A stretch of DNA of 64,000 nucleotides from Spirosoma profusum (GTDB lineage: Bacteria; Bacteroidota; Bacteroidia; Cytophagales; Spirosomataceae): NCBI RefSeq assembly GCF_014699005.1, contig NZ_JACWZY010000006.1, forward strand, positions 186,001 to 250,000, in the 5' to 3' direction. Positions 50,847 to 59,850 of the stretch are shown here, in pieces. The notes below the pieces were generated by a model, which searched no databases, had not been told where the DNA came from, and worked only from the letters and a program-made list of their open reading frames with translations. The position numbers and the translations under genes are program-made. Every line of letters starts with the position of its first letter. The first letter of the stretch is position 1.

Positions 50847-51743
50847 ATGCATATCGGATTCATAGGATTAGGTAAGATGGGGTATAACCTCGTCAGTAAT
50901 TTGGTAGAGCATGGCCACACGGTAGTCGGCTATGACATCAACCCCGCATTAGTAGAGGCAATCGGGCAGGAAGGGGCAAAGGGCGCTAACACCCTCGAAG
51001 ACCTCTATAAAGCATTGCCCGAAAAGCGCGTACTCTGGCTGATGATTCCGGCGGGTCCGCTGGTCGATAACGTAATCGAGCAATTACTAGCCTTTATGCA
51101 GCCCGGCGACGTAGTAATCGATGGTGGAAATTCGCATTACAAAGATTCAGTACGTCGGCACGAATACCTGAAGCAGAAAGGCATCGGATTTCTGGATTGC
51201 GGCACGAGTGGCGGCATCAGTGGTGCCCGCCATGGTGCCTGTACGATGGTTGGCGGAGACGCCGACGTAATTGAGCCATTACACGGCGTATTCAATGATA
51301 TTTCGGTTGATGACGGCTACCTCTATACAGGCCCGGCTGGCAGCGGCCATTTTACGAAAATGGTACACAACGGCATCGAATATGGCATGATGCAGGCCAT
51401 TGCCGAAGGTTTCGAAGTACTGGAAAAAAGTCAGTTTCCTGTTAATTTTGAAGCTACGGCTAAAATGTGGAATCACGGTTCGGTGATACGCGGTTGGCTG
51501 ATGGAACTGACCCAAAACGCATTTAGTAAAGACCCCAAACTCGAGTCTATCAAAGGAAGGATGTTCTCATCGGGCGAGGGTAAATGGACCCTCGAAACGG
51601 CTCTTGATTTAGGCGTCCCAACCCCAGTTATTGCTCTTTCACTGCTTACGCGTTACCGCTCGTTGCAGGATGATACGTTTACCGGCAAAGTGGTAGCGGC
51701 CTTACGTAATGAGTTTGGTGGTCACGCCGTTGAGAAAAAATAA
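50847..51743 (+). CDS. gnd: 6-phosphogluconate dehydrogenase (decarboxylating, short form)
   Basis: A 298-residue enzyme that oxidatively decarboxylates 6-phosphogluconate to ribulose 5-phosphate. N-terminal GFIGLGKMGYNLVSNL binds the cofactor; DGGNSHYKDS, CGTSGGISGARHGACTMVGG and HFTKMVHNGIEYGMMQ are family motifs with the catalytic Lys. The short length (~300) marks the YqeC/GntZ-type subgroup, often NAD-preferring, and not the ~470-residue E. coli form. No zwf or pgl gene is adjacent. Confidence 0.95.
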   Translation: MHIGFIGLGKMGYNLVSNLVEHGHTVVGYDINPALVEAIGQEGAKGANTLEDLYKALPEKRVLWLMIPAGPLVDNVIEQLLAFMQPGDVVIDGGNSHYKDSVRRHEYLKQKGIGFLDCGTSGGISGARHGACTMVGGDADVIEPLHGVFNDISVDDGYLYTGPAGSGHFTKMVHNGIEYGMMQAIAEGFEVLEKSQFPVNFEATAKMWNHGSVIRGWLMELTQNAFSKDPKLESIKGRMFSSGEGKWTLETALDLGVPTPVIALSLLTRYRSLQDDTFTGKVVAALRNEFGGHAVEKK

Positions 51744-51800
51744 TCAAACGGATTCAGGTTGGTTTAAATGTAATTAAAAAATTTTCGTTAGTATTACAGT

Positions 51801-51860
51801 AAGGTTCGGCAGTTCCGATTGTTGTCCAAAACGAAATCGAAACTCACCGAACCTTTTTTT
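51801..51860 (+). terminator. Terminator after gnd
   Basis: AAGGTTCGG (51801-51809) pairs perfectly with CCGAACCTT (51847-51855), followed by a T-run. A weaker inner pairing (CGATT/AATCG) may extend the stem. It lies 57 bases past the stop and 25 bases before the desaturase gene. Confidence 0.7.
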
Positions 51861-51885
51861 ATAACCTTTAACCGCCGTAATATAC

Positions 51886-52971
51886 ATGAAGGTATTAGGC
51901 CCAATTCAGGACCCCACGTTCACCCCACGTACTTACAATCGATTCGATAAGTTCTTTCTCCAGTACATCAAAGACGAACGCGACCTTCCTTTCATCTACC
52001 TTACCCTTCGCATTACGTTCATCCTGATTCCGCTAAGTGTACTCTTATTCATGCCCTTCGTAACGGGCTGGCTTTGGTGGACTGTTGTTGTCGTTCATTT
52101 CGGATTCAGTAATTTTCATTTCAAAGGTCCCTTCGGGCTGATGCTGCATTGTACCAGCCACCGGCAGTTTTTCAAATCAGAATACGACTGGATGAATAAA
52201 TACCTGCCCTGGATAGTTGCCCCGTTTTTTGGCCACACGCCCGAAACGTACTACAGTCACCATATCGGCATGCACCATCCCGAGAATAATCTGGAAGATG
52301 ACGACAGCAGTACGATGGCATTCCAGCGCGATAGTTTCCAGAGCTTTCTGGCTTACTTTGGCCGATTTTTCGTAGTGGGCGTTCGTAATTTGCTGAACTA
52401 TCTACGGCGTAAAAACCGCCCGAAGCTGGCTACCCGTGCGCTCATCGGCGAGATTGTCTTTGGGATAATTGCCATGGGATTACTTTACGTGAATTGGGCA
52501 GCTACGGTTCTGGTATTTCTATTCCCTTTGCTCATATTTCGACTTATTACCATGCTGGGCAACTGGACGCAGCACTCCTTTGTCGACTTTGAAGATCCAG
52601 GCAATGCATACAAAAACAGCATTACGTGCATCAACGTGAAATACAATAAGAAGTGCTGGAACGACGGTTACCACATCAGCCACCACATTCGCCCGGCTAT
52701 GCACTGGACTGAACATCCTGGTTTCTTCCTGAAAACGATTGATAAATACGCTCAGAATCAAGCCGTTGTTTTCGACGGGCTGGATTTTTTGCAAATTTTC
52801 TTCCTGTTGATGCGTAAGCGTTACGATACGTTGGCCAAATATATGGTGAACATAAACGGCGCCTTTGCTGATGAGAATGAAGCCATTGCTTTGCTACGTC
52901 GGCGCACGCAACGTATCATGACACAGACCAATATAGGAACCATATCCGAAGCAGCCGCCATTGCAGCGTAG
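51886..52971 (+). CDS. Fatty acid desaturase
   Basis: A 361-residue integral membrane di-iron desaturase. The three His boxes are HCTSH, HHIGMHH and GYHISHH...HW, between hydrophobic helices. The C-terminal 60 residues are cytoplasmic and basic. It introduces a double bond into an acyl chain; regiospecificity is unknown. No desaturase-associated ferredoxin gene is next to it. It is convergent with a nuclease gene, sharing a perfect hairpin. Confidence 0.9.
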   Translation: MKVLGPIQDPTFTPRTYNRFDKFFLQYIKDERDLPFIYLTLRITFILIPLSVLLFMPFVTGWLWWTVVVVHFGFSNFHFKGPFGLMLHCTSHRQFFKSEYDWMNKYLPWIVAPFFGHTPETYYSHHIGMHHPENNLEDDDSSTMAFQRDSFQSFLAYFGRFFVVGVRNLLNYLRRKNRPKLATRALIGEIVFGIIAMGLLYVNWAATVLVFLFPLLIFRLITMLGNWTQHSFVDFEDPGNAYKNSITCINVKYNKKCWNDGYHISHHIRPAMHWTEHPGFFLKTIDKYAQNQAVVFDGLDFLQIFFLLMRKRYDTLAKYMVNINGAFADENEAIALLRRRTQRIMTQTNIGTISEAAAIAA

Positions 52972-52980
52972 AGTTTTTCA

Positions 52981-53025
52981 TTTGAGGTTTTCTGGTACGT
53001 TCCTAACGTACCAGAAAACCTCAAA
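52981..53025. terminator. Perfect 21-bp hairpin between convergent genes
   Basis: Arms 52981-53001 and 53005-53025 are fully complementary around the 3-base loop CCT. The right arm abuts the nuclease stop codon and the left arm begins 9 bases past the desaturase stop. An ACGTA site lies at the tip of each arm. Confidence 0.85.
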
Positions 53026-53901
53026 CTAATTTACACTTCCACCATCAACTCGGGCTTCGATAATACGTTGAATATCTGATGGTACGTTAGATAGAAAATC
53101 GTAGCCGGTTATTGTTTCCAGATTGTCGACGCTGGTCAGGTAAGCTCGCCAGGATTTATCGGCAGCTGATTGCTCGTTTGGGATGTTTACGGCAATCAGA
53201 CGCGTATTTTCTGTAACCTGGAACGTAGCGGCTGACCCAGTTGGAACAACAATCAGGATTTTCCAGAGCGTCGCCGGAACGGTCAGTTTACCATTCGCCA
53301 ACGTAGTAGCGTAACCATTCTGACCCGTGCCGCCTGTACCCGAAACGCCTGCAATAATGTAGACATCATTGCCGCCAAGCATTAAGTCTCGTTCGTAGTC
53401 TTCTAAATTTTTCCAGACTTCCCGGTTATGCCGTGGGGCTTGTGGCACGATGTTGGTTAGGAGAAACGTAGCGGAATTGTCTTCGGGTGTTACGTCACGG
53501 TCGTCGGAAGGACAAAGATGACCCCGGTCGAAGCCGGTGTTAGTGTAATCGGAAGTGCGGACAGCATACCAGCCGGAGGGTATGGCCGGATCAGGTTTGA
53601 AATCGTTGGTTCGGCGACTATCGCCTTTCCAGGACGGATTCAAACACCAGCTTACCCAATTGGCAATGCCTCGGCTGCGGTTATACGACAAAATGTACTG
53701 CGGACGGCTGATGAGGTAATTATCTGGTTCCTGGATTGAAGCCCTGCTCGGATTACCCAGAGCCAGGTTGTCATTACGGTTAAGTTGAGAGGTTGACAAA
53801 GTTGGTTTTACTACCCGACAGCCAGCCATAAACCCGACGAAACTGAGAAGAACCAGAAATGTTTTGATTTGATGATACACTTTGATTGATTTTGCTGACA
53901 T
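53026..53901 (-). CDS. DNA/RNA non-specific endonuclease lipoprotein
   Basis: A 291-residue lipoprotein: lipobox FMAGC with the Cys at residue 28. The nuclease domain has the Serratia-nuclease DRGH motif (D125-R-G-H128) with the metal-binding Asn region (NIVPQAPRHNREVWKNLEDYERDL). Members degrade extracellular DNA and RNA for nutrients or biofilm turnover. Its outer-membrane anchorage is inferred from the lipobox. Monocistronic, with no immunity gene next to it. Confidence 0.93.
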   Translation of the reverse strand: MSAKSIKVYHQIKTFLVLLSFVGFMAGCRVVKPTLSTSQLNRNDNLALGNPSRASIQEPDNYLISRPQYILSYNRSRGIANWVSWCLNPSWKGDSRRTNDFKPDPAIPSGWYAVRTSDYTNTGFDRGHLCPSDDRDVTPEDNSATFLLTNIVPQAPRHNREVWKNLEDYERDLMLGGNDVYIIAGVSGTGGTGQNGYATTLANGKLTVPATLWKILIVVPTGSAATFQVTENTRLIAVNIPNEQSAADKSWRAYLTSVDNLETITGYDFLSNVPSDIQRIIEARVDGGSVN

Positions 53902-54007
53902 TCTTACGGAACTTTACAATCCATAAATGTAGTGATTCTCTCTTTAGGCTATTGAATCAACTGAGAGAGGAATCAGATTCATTTTAAACGACGAGTTATC
54001 TGCTGTT

Positions 54008-56176
54008 ATGGCTAAAAAAAAGCAATCGGGCTATGATTCATCACGCCCGGTGACTCCCAAACCTGTTCAACCCACCAATACGCCGACAAGGCCCGCTGCT
54101 TCACGCCCCAGCGAAACGCCCCAGCGACCCCCGGTACGCCCATCATCACCCAAACCAACTACGCCTGCTGCTACGTCTGATCTGCCGATTGAGAGACGGC
54201 CGGTGGTGTGGTGGCCAGTTGCCGTTTTGGGCTTGCTGGGACTTTTGCTGTACGTCAATACGTTCGGGCACATGTACGCACTGGACGATATTGCTGCCGT
54301 TGGGCAAAATCTGTTTGTGAAAAAAGGATTAGCCGGTATTCCTGACCTGCTACGCACCGAATTCTGGCATTTCAGCAATATTTCCCTGGGGTACTATCGG
54401 CCATTGTCGCTCATTACGTTCGCAATGGAGCAGGAATACTTTAAGGATAACCCGAACATCAGCCACATGATTAACGCTGGGCTTTACGGGCTTACGGGCG
54501 TAGTTATCGGCATTTTGTTGCAGAAATGGCTGTCCGGGCAGGTAATTATTGCCTTTCTAATTGGGCTGGTTTTCATTGCTCACCCGCTTCACACGGAGAT
54601 TGTTGCCAATATCAAAGGCCGCGACGAAATCCTGAGCTTTCTATTTATCGCCCTGATGCTGCTAACGTACTGGAAGCATCTGGAAGCCAAATCACAATTC
54701 TGGTTCAAAGGCCCTGCCAGTGATTGGGCTTTAGGTGGTTTGTTAGGCCTGTTCTCTATCGTTGCTGGCTGGGTTATTGGCAGCAGCCTGATGGTCAATA
54801 CGTTAGGTAGCACCGCAGGTGGTGTGTTAGGTGTCCTGATTATGGGCGCTTTATCGGGGAGCTGGCTTGGTTTGGCCTGTGCCTCGCTCTATTTCGCTTT
54901 CCTGTCGAAAGAGTCGTCTATCGTTAGTTTGGCCTTGATTCCGGCTATGCAATACTGGTTTGCCCGACGTAACATCTGGCAATCGATGATTAGTTTGTGG
55001 CCTTTCCTGGTGGTTGCCGCTTTGTTTTTCTATCAGAAGCAGAAAATGATTGGCACTCTCAGCGGAACACCCCCTGTCGACTGGGCCAACTACCCATACG
55101 CCATCGAGAAGACGCAGAAATCGACCATGTTCAAGTTTTTGATGTATTATCTGCGGCTGTTGATCTTCCCACATCCGTTGGTATATGACTATTCTTACAA
55201 TGTCATTCCGTCGGGCGGCAAAGGTGATTTACTCACCTGGGCGGGATTCTTCTCGTTCCTCGCTCTGATATGGTTCGCCTGGAAAGGCTTCGTGAAGCGG
55301 ACGCTCTGGGGTTTTGGTATTTTCTGGTTCTTCGTAACGATGGCTCCTGGCTTAGGCTTTATCTGGATTCGGGGTGGTATTTTTGCCGAACGTTTTGCAT
55401 ATGCCGCTGTAATGGGGCTGGGTTTTGTATTGATCTGGGCTTTGCAGAAACTGCTGGTAAAAACCGACGGCGATGCTACGTCAAAACCGATGTTGGTTCG
55501 CTACGCTCCGTTGTTAGGACTTATGGCAGTGGTCGGTGGCCTGTATTCGTTCAAAACTATTGAGCGAAACCCCGACTGGAAAAATAATTTTATTCTTTTC
55601 AATTCGGCGCTTCCTTATGCCCCCAATAGCTGTCAGGTTCAACGACACGTAGCGAATGAGTGGATTGAAAAAGGGCTGAAAGATCGTACAAAAGCCGATT
55701 CAATTGCCAATGCCACGAATGCGCTCAAACCCAAGCCTACACCTGATCAGATTAAGAAGGCGCAGGCGTTGATTGATACCAATATTGCGCACGCGAACAA
55801 GCATGGCCGCTGGGCACTTGACCACCTGCAGGAGTCGACCCGGATTTATCCAAACTTCGGAGAGGCTTATTTCTCAATGGCTTACGTATTCCAGAAAATC
55901 ACCCCGAATGTTGACTCTGCTAAGCATTACTACAAACAGACCATTCGGGCGGCCAATGCGTATGCACCGGCTTATAATAACTTGGGGGTTATTTATCAAG
56001 GTGAAGGATTTGCGCAGAACAACCGGCAAAAGCTGGAACTGGCGTCGTATTACTACAATCGGTCGATGGTTGTGAATCCGGCTTACGTAGATGGGCAGAA
56101 CAACCGGGCTAGTCTGATGAAAGCAACCGGTTTAGATGTGAAAATGCTGCCAGATTCAGTTCTCAATAAGTATTAG
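54008..56176 (+). CDS. GT-C/TMTC-like membrane glycosyltransferase with C-terminal TPRs
   Basis: A 722-residue protein. Residues 10-65 are Pro/Thr/Ser-rich and cytosolic; about 10 transmembrane helices follow. The first loop holds YVNTFGHMYALDDIAAV and then GYYRPLSLITFAMEQ, FIAHPLHTEIVANIKGRDEILSFLF, which resemble TMTC/DUF1736-type O-mannosyltransferases. The C-terminal ~170 residues form TPR-like helices (YFSMAYVFQ, APAYNNLGVIYQ, NPAYVDGQNN). A polyprenyl-sugar-dependent transferase acting on secreted proteins is the inference. Neighbours give no further hint. Confidence 0.8.
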   Translation: MAKKKQSGYDSSRPVTPKPVQPTNTPTRPAASRPSETPQRPPVRPSSPKPTTPAATSDLPIERRPVVWWPVAVLGLLGLLLYVNTFGHMYALDDIAAVGQNLFVKKGLAGIPDLLRTEFWHFSNISLGYYRPLSLITFAMEQEYFKDNPNISHMINAGLYGLTGVVIGILLQKWLSGQVIIAFLIGLVFIAHPLHTEIVANIKGRDEILSFLFIALMLLTYWKHLEAKSQFWFKGPASDWALGGLLGLFSIVAGWVIGSSLMVNTLGSTAGGVLGVLIMGALSGSWLGLACASLYFAFLSKESSIVSLALIPAMQYWFARRNIWQSMISLWPFLVVAALFFYQKQKMIGTLSGTPPVDWANYPYAIEKTQKSTMFKFLMYYLRLLIFPHPLVYDYSYNVIPSGGKGDLLTWAGFFSFLALIWFAWKGFVKRTLWGFGIFWFFVTMAPGLGFIWIRGGIFAERFAYAAVMGLGFVLIWALQKLLVKTDGDATSKPMLVRYAPLLGLMAVVGGLYSFKTIERNPDWKNNFILFNSALPYAPNSCQVQRHVANEWIEKGLKDRTKADSIANATNALKPKPTPDQIKKAQALIDTNIAHANKHGRWALDHLQESTRIYPNFGEAYFSMAYVFQKITPNVDSAKHYYKQTIRAANAYAPAYNNLGVIYQGEGFAQNNRQKLELASYYYNRSMVVNPAYVDGQNNRASLMKATGLDVKMLPDSVLNKY

Positions 56177-56194
56177 ATTTAAGTAACGCGGGTG

Positions 56195-56233
56195 GAAAAG
56201 TCCGTCTCTAAATCGGGGGCGGACTTTTCAATT
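56195..56233 (+). terminator. Terminator after the GT-C gene
   Basis: GAAAAGTCCG (56195-56204) and CGGACTTTTC (56220-56229) are perfectly complementary, with a 15-base loop. A-rich and T-rich ends make it terminator-like in either direction. Confidence 0.68.
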
Positions 56234-56284
56234 TATAGCTTGGAAACCAACTCCCATGCGAGTTTTTCGAGCGGATTTTCGCCG

Positions 56285-56292
56285 TAAATTTG
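56285..56292 (+). promoter_or_regulatory. Candidate -7 box of the DPP IV gene
   Basis: TAAATTTG fits TAnnTTTG and lies 24 bases before the ATG. Confidence 0.42.
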
Positions 56293-56316
56293 AGTTCTTA
56301 ACCAAGCACTTCGTAC

Positions 56317-58554
56317 ATGAACACTCGCCTTACAACCAGACGGTTTTCGGTCATTTTACTTTCGTTTGGATGGATTTTACTATCCTCAAACGCCAATGCG
56401 CAATCCAGACAACGCTACGTGAATCTTCAACAGGCTATTTTTTCGGGCGGACAGTTGACTGGCTCGCAGGGGCCTCGTTCGGTTAACTGGATTGAAGGCG
56501 GTACCAAATTCTCATTCATTGACGGACAGAATACCATTAAAACTCTGTCGCCGAAAGACCAGAAAGAAGAAGTAATATTTGAGGGAAGCCAGTTGAAATT
56601 TCCGAATTCTGATAAACCATTTACGTACAGTTCATTTCAATGGTCGAAAGATTCGAAGAATATTCTGTTTCAGACCAACTTCCGCCCTGTCTATCGGCAT
56701 TCGGGCGTATCGGATTACTACGTGTATTCAGTCGCAGATAGAGCGTTGAAACTCGTTGCAAAAGACGCGCAAACCGCTGAATTATCGCCCGATGGTCAGA
56801 AAATAGGCTACGAACGGGGCGGCAATATGTTCGTGTTTGATTTTGCTACGCAGAAAGAAACCCAACTTACTGACGACGCCAAACCGGCGTTTTATAATGG
56901 TCGTTTTGGCTGGGCTTACGAAGAGGAGTTTGGTTTGGCGCAAGCCTGGGATTGGTCGCCTGATAGCAAGTTTATTGCTTTCTGGCAGTCTGACGAACGG
57001 AAAGTGCCAATCTATAAATTGACGGATTATAAGGGTTTTGATGAGAAATTTGATTCGTTACCCTACCCGCGCGTTGGCGATCAGAACCCGACGGTTCGCA
57101 TCGGCGTGATCGAGATTGCCAACCAGAAGAAAGCCTGGATGAATGTTGACCTGGGCGATGGCTACATTCCCCGCATTTATTGGACTACCCAGGAAGGGCA
57201 ACTCGCGCTGATGCATCTGAATCGGAAGCAAAACCACCTTCGTCTGTTCATGACAAACGCCCGCACGGGAGAAGCGAAGCAGGTTATGGAGGAGAAATCG
57301 AATACGTGGATTGATATATTTGACTTTTTCGCGGCTATTAATCATCTGATTTATTTTCCAGCGGGTGTGCAGGAATTTTACTGGGTATCGGAGCGGGATG
57401 GTTACGCACATCTGTATCGTTACGATTATTCAGGCAAACTCCTTAATGCCGTTACCGGCGGTAAATGGGAGGTCACGTTTGTACACCACATCGACCCGAA
57501 AAATAAAAAAGTATATTATACTTCAACAGAAGCTTCGCCCCTGGAGCGGCAGTTATTTGTGGTTGATACGGATGGTAAAAATAAACGTCGGCTCACAACG
57601 GTACCTGGTAAGCATACGATCAACTTCTCGACGAATGGCCAGTATTTTATCGACAAGTATTCCAACGTATCGACGCCTACGCAGGTTGAATTACGTGATG
57701 TAAAAGGGCAACTTATCAAAGCGCTTGAAACCAATCAGAAAGTATCGGACTACGTAGCAAATCACGGATACGCTCATAAAGAACTGACTCGCTTCACTAC
57801 GTCGGATGGGCAGCCTATTGACATATCGATTATCCGGCCGATGGATTTCGATCCTAACAATAAGTATCCTTTAGTTATGGATATTTATGGTGGGCCAGGT
57901 GCGCAATCGGTTTATAATGAATGGAATACGACGGGCTGGCATCAATGGCTGGCTCAGACTGGATACGTAGTGGTAAGTGTTAACAACCGGGGGAGTGGAG
58001 GCTATGGTCGCGATTTTGAAAAAGTTGTTTACGAGAAGTTAGGTAAATACGAGAGCCTAGACTTTGTAGAAGCCGCTGCTTGGCTGGCTAAACAGCCTTG
58101 GATCGACGCCAGCCGGATGGCGATTCGGGGGCATAGTTACGGTGGTTATACCAGCAGCTATACAATGCTTACTCATCCTGGTGTTTTCAAAGTTTCGCTG
58201 GTTGGAGCTCCCGTAACCGACTGGCGGCTCTACGATGCCATTTATACAGAGCGATACATGGGTCTTCTTCCTGAAAATGACGAGAAATATAAAACCAGTG
58301 CTGTCTCGCCCTACGCGAAAAATTTGACGGGTAAAATGTTCATTGCCCACTCAACCATGGATGAGAATGTACATGTGCGCAATACGTTCCAACTCATGAA
58401 CGCGCTTGAAGATGCCGGTAAAGATGCCGATTTACGGATTTATCCGCCCGGTGCGCATGGCGTATCCTACAGTGCAGGCACTCAACTTTTGTTATACCAG
58501 CAATACACTACGTACCTGGAAACGCATCTGAAAAAAACAGCGGAGGCAAACTAA
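56317..58554 (+). CDS. Secreted dipeptidyl-peptidase IV (S9 family)
   Basis: A 745-residue protease that removes X-Pro dipeptides from peptides. A signal peptide ends near NANAQ. The N-terminal half is the eight-bladed DPPIV propeller, including the WAYEEEF segment that binds the substrate amino terminus. The C-terminal alpha/beta hydrolase contains S607 (GHSYGGY), D682 (TMDENVH) and H714 (GAHGVSY). All triad residues are present. Its likely place is the periplasm or cell surface. Confidence 0.94.
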   Translation: MNTRLTTRRFSVILLSFGWILLSSNANAQSRQRYVNLQQAIFSGGQLTGSQGPRSVNWIEGGTKFSFIDGQNTIKTLSPKDQKEEVIFEGSQLKFPNSDKPFTYSSFQWSKDSKNILFQTNFRPVYRHSGVSDYYVYSVADRALKLVAKDAQTAELSPDGQKIGYERGGNMFVFDFATQKETQLTDDAKPAFYNGRFGWAYEEEFGLAQAWDWSPDSKFIAFWQSDERKVPIYKLTDYKGFDEKFDSLPYPRVGDQNPTVRIGVIEIANQKKAWMNVDLGDGYIPRIYWTTQEGQLALMHLNRKQNHLRLFMTNARTGEAKQVMEEKSNTWIDIFDFFAAINHLIYFPAGVQEFYWVSERDGYAHLYRYDYSGKLLNAVTGGKWEVTFVHHIDPKNKKVYYTSTEASPLERQLFVVDTDGKNKRRLTTVPGKHTINFSTNGQYFIDKYSNVSTPTQVELRDVKGQLIKALETNQKVSDYVANHGYAHKELTRFTTSDGQPIDISIIRPMDFDPNNKYPLVMDIYGGPGAQSVYNEWNTTGWHQWLAQTGYVVVSVNNRGSGGYGRDFEKVVYEKLGKYESLDFVEAAAWLAKQPWIDASRMAIRGHSYGGYTSSYTMLTHPGVFKVSLVGAPVTDWRLYDAIYTERYMGLLPENDEKYKTSAVSPYAKNLTGKMFIAHSTMDENVHVRNTFQLMNALEDAGKDADLRIYPPGAHGVSYSAGTQLLLYQQYTTYLETHLKKTAEAN

Positions 58555-58767
58555 AAATCTGATACCAAAGTCGACGTTAGAAGGAGTATCATTTTCTGCC
58601 TTTCTGGCCAGTATTTCCATTTTTCCCATCTAAATAGTTGTATTCTATCGGTCTTGTAGGATTATGTGTCTGATTAACAGGTTGTTAAACAAATAGTGGT
58701 GTGTCTTGTTAATAGAATTGACACATCTGATAACAGGTGTGAAGTTTCACGTAAACTGCTATATGTT

Positions 58768-59088
58768 ATGAAAAAGTTAATGATGGCGGCCTCAGTTTGT
58801 GCATTATTAGCCATTTCGCAATCTGGATTTGGTCAGGCTGCTCAAGAAGGTAAGGCTGCGAAAAAAGAAATGAAGGCTGAGAAAAAAGTAGCCAAAGCCA
58901 GAGAACTTGAAACGAATGCCCGCACTGGTAAAGGTATTGAAATAGCCGGTGTTTCTGATTCAGAAACAAGAATGGATAAAGCTGATCGTAAGCGCGAAAA
59001 AGCGCACAAGAAACGGCTGAAGAGTGATTCTAAAGAATTAAAGGCTTTCGCTAAAAATAAAAAGAAGAAAGCAGCCGGTGTTGATTAA
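58768..59088 (+). CDS. Small Lys-rich secreted protein, function unknown
   Basis: A 106-residue protein starting at the ATG giving MKKLMMAASV; the upstream extension is unlikely. Signal peptide ends near GFGQ. The mature chain is a charged, probably helical, Lys/Ala/Glu-rich sequence (AAKKEMKAEKKVAKARE; KREKAHKKRLKSD) with no fold motif. It is flanked by a 213-base leader upstream and a perfect terminator downstream. Confidence 0.72.
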   Translation: MKKLMMAASVCALLAISQSGFGQAAQEGKAAKKEMKAEKKVAKARELETNARTGKGIEIAGVSDSETRMDKADRKREKAHKKRLKSDSKELKAFAKNKKKKAAGVD

Positions 59089-59111
59089 GATGCAATTCTG
59101 GCATATAATAT

Positions 59112-59151
59112 AAAAAAGCGTGGTCGGAGAGAATTCTGGCCACGCTTTTTT
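59112..59151. terminator. Bidirectional terminator between the Lys-rich gene and ruvA
   Basis: AAAAAAGCGTGG and its complement CCACGCTTTTTT (59112-59123, 59140-59151) form a 12-base stem with A and T runs at the ends. It ends two bases before the ruvA stop. Confidence 0.85.
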
Positions 59152-59153
59152 AT

Positions 59154-59741
59154 TTAACGTAGCGCTCGTCGAATTACTTCCTCTACCGTCAGGTTCGGCT
59201 CTGCTTTTAATGCATCGTCCACACTTTTCTCGGCAGTTGCTTTGGGAAACCCTAAAGCCATCAATGCCGCTAACGATTCTTCGCGAACAGGGTTGGCTGT
59301 CTGCTGGCGATACGTTGGACCGTCGGGAACAACGCCTGCTCGTTTCATTTTGTCACGAAGTTCGAGAATGATACGTTGGGCAGTTTTTGCACCAATACCT
59401 TTAATCGCCTGTACAGCCCGCACATTTTCGCCCAGAATAGCCAGACGTAGGTCTCCAGGTTGCATAGCTGAAAGCATTCCTAATGCGGTGTTAGGGCCAA
59501 CGCCTGATACGCCGATTAGATCCAAAAAAAGGGATTTTTCATCGGCATGAGCAAAGCCGTAGAGCGCCTGATTATCTTCACGAAACAGGTGGTGAATGAA
59601 GAGTTTGATGCGGTCGCCACCGCCAGGGAGTACGGAGTACGTTTGCAGTGAAATATGGACAGCGTAGCCTATGCCATGCACATCGATGATCGCATAGGTA
59701 GGCTCTTTATATGACAAAATTCCATCTAAATAGGCAATCAT
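59154..59741 (-). CDS. ruvA: Holliday junction branch-migration protein RuvA
   Basis: A 195-residue protein: OB-fold domain I (MIAYLDGILSYKEPTYAIIDVHGIGYAV), the helix-hairpin-helix domain II (LIGVSGVGPNTALGMLSA; IKGIGAKTAQRIILEL) and the C-terminal RuvB-binding domain III (EESLAALMALGFPKATAEKSVDDAL). It binds four-way junctions with RuvB in recombination and repair. No ruvB or ruvC gene is adjacent, which is normal in this group. Confidence 0.97.
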   Translation of the reverse strand: MIAYLDGILSYKEPTYAIIDVHGIGYAVHISLQTYSVLPGGGDRIKLFIHHLFREDNQALYGFAHADEKSLFLDLIGVSGVGPNTALGMLSAMQPGDLRLAILGENVRAVQAIKGIGAKTAQRIILELRDKMKRAGVVPDGPTYRQQTANPVREESLAALMALGFPKATAEKSVDDALKAEPNLTVEEVIRRALR

Positions 59742-59797
59742 TCTTAGTCTGGAAAAGCTTGTTTTTGAGGTTGTTACAACTCATAAAGATACGAAAA

Positions 59798-59828
59798 ACC
59801 CACGACTTTCGGTAGTAAAATCGTGGGT
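59798..59828 (-). terminator. Terminator after the mltD-like gene
   Basis: ACCCACGA (59798-59805) and TCGTGGGT (59821-59828) pair perfectly over 8 bases. On the minus strand, the direction of the transglycosylase gene, a T-run follows the stem. Confidence 0.65.
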
Positions 59829-59850
59829 AAATACCTGATATTCGCTACGT

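Noticed and set aside
58715..58745. TTGACA-like sequence as a sigma-70 -35 box
   Set aside because: Bacteroidota primary sigma factors do not use TTGACA/TATAAT, and no matching -10 with correct spacing is present.
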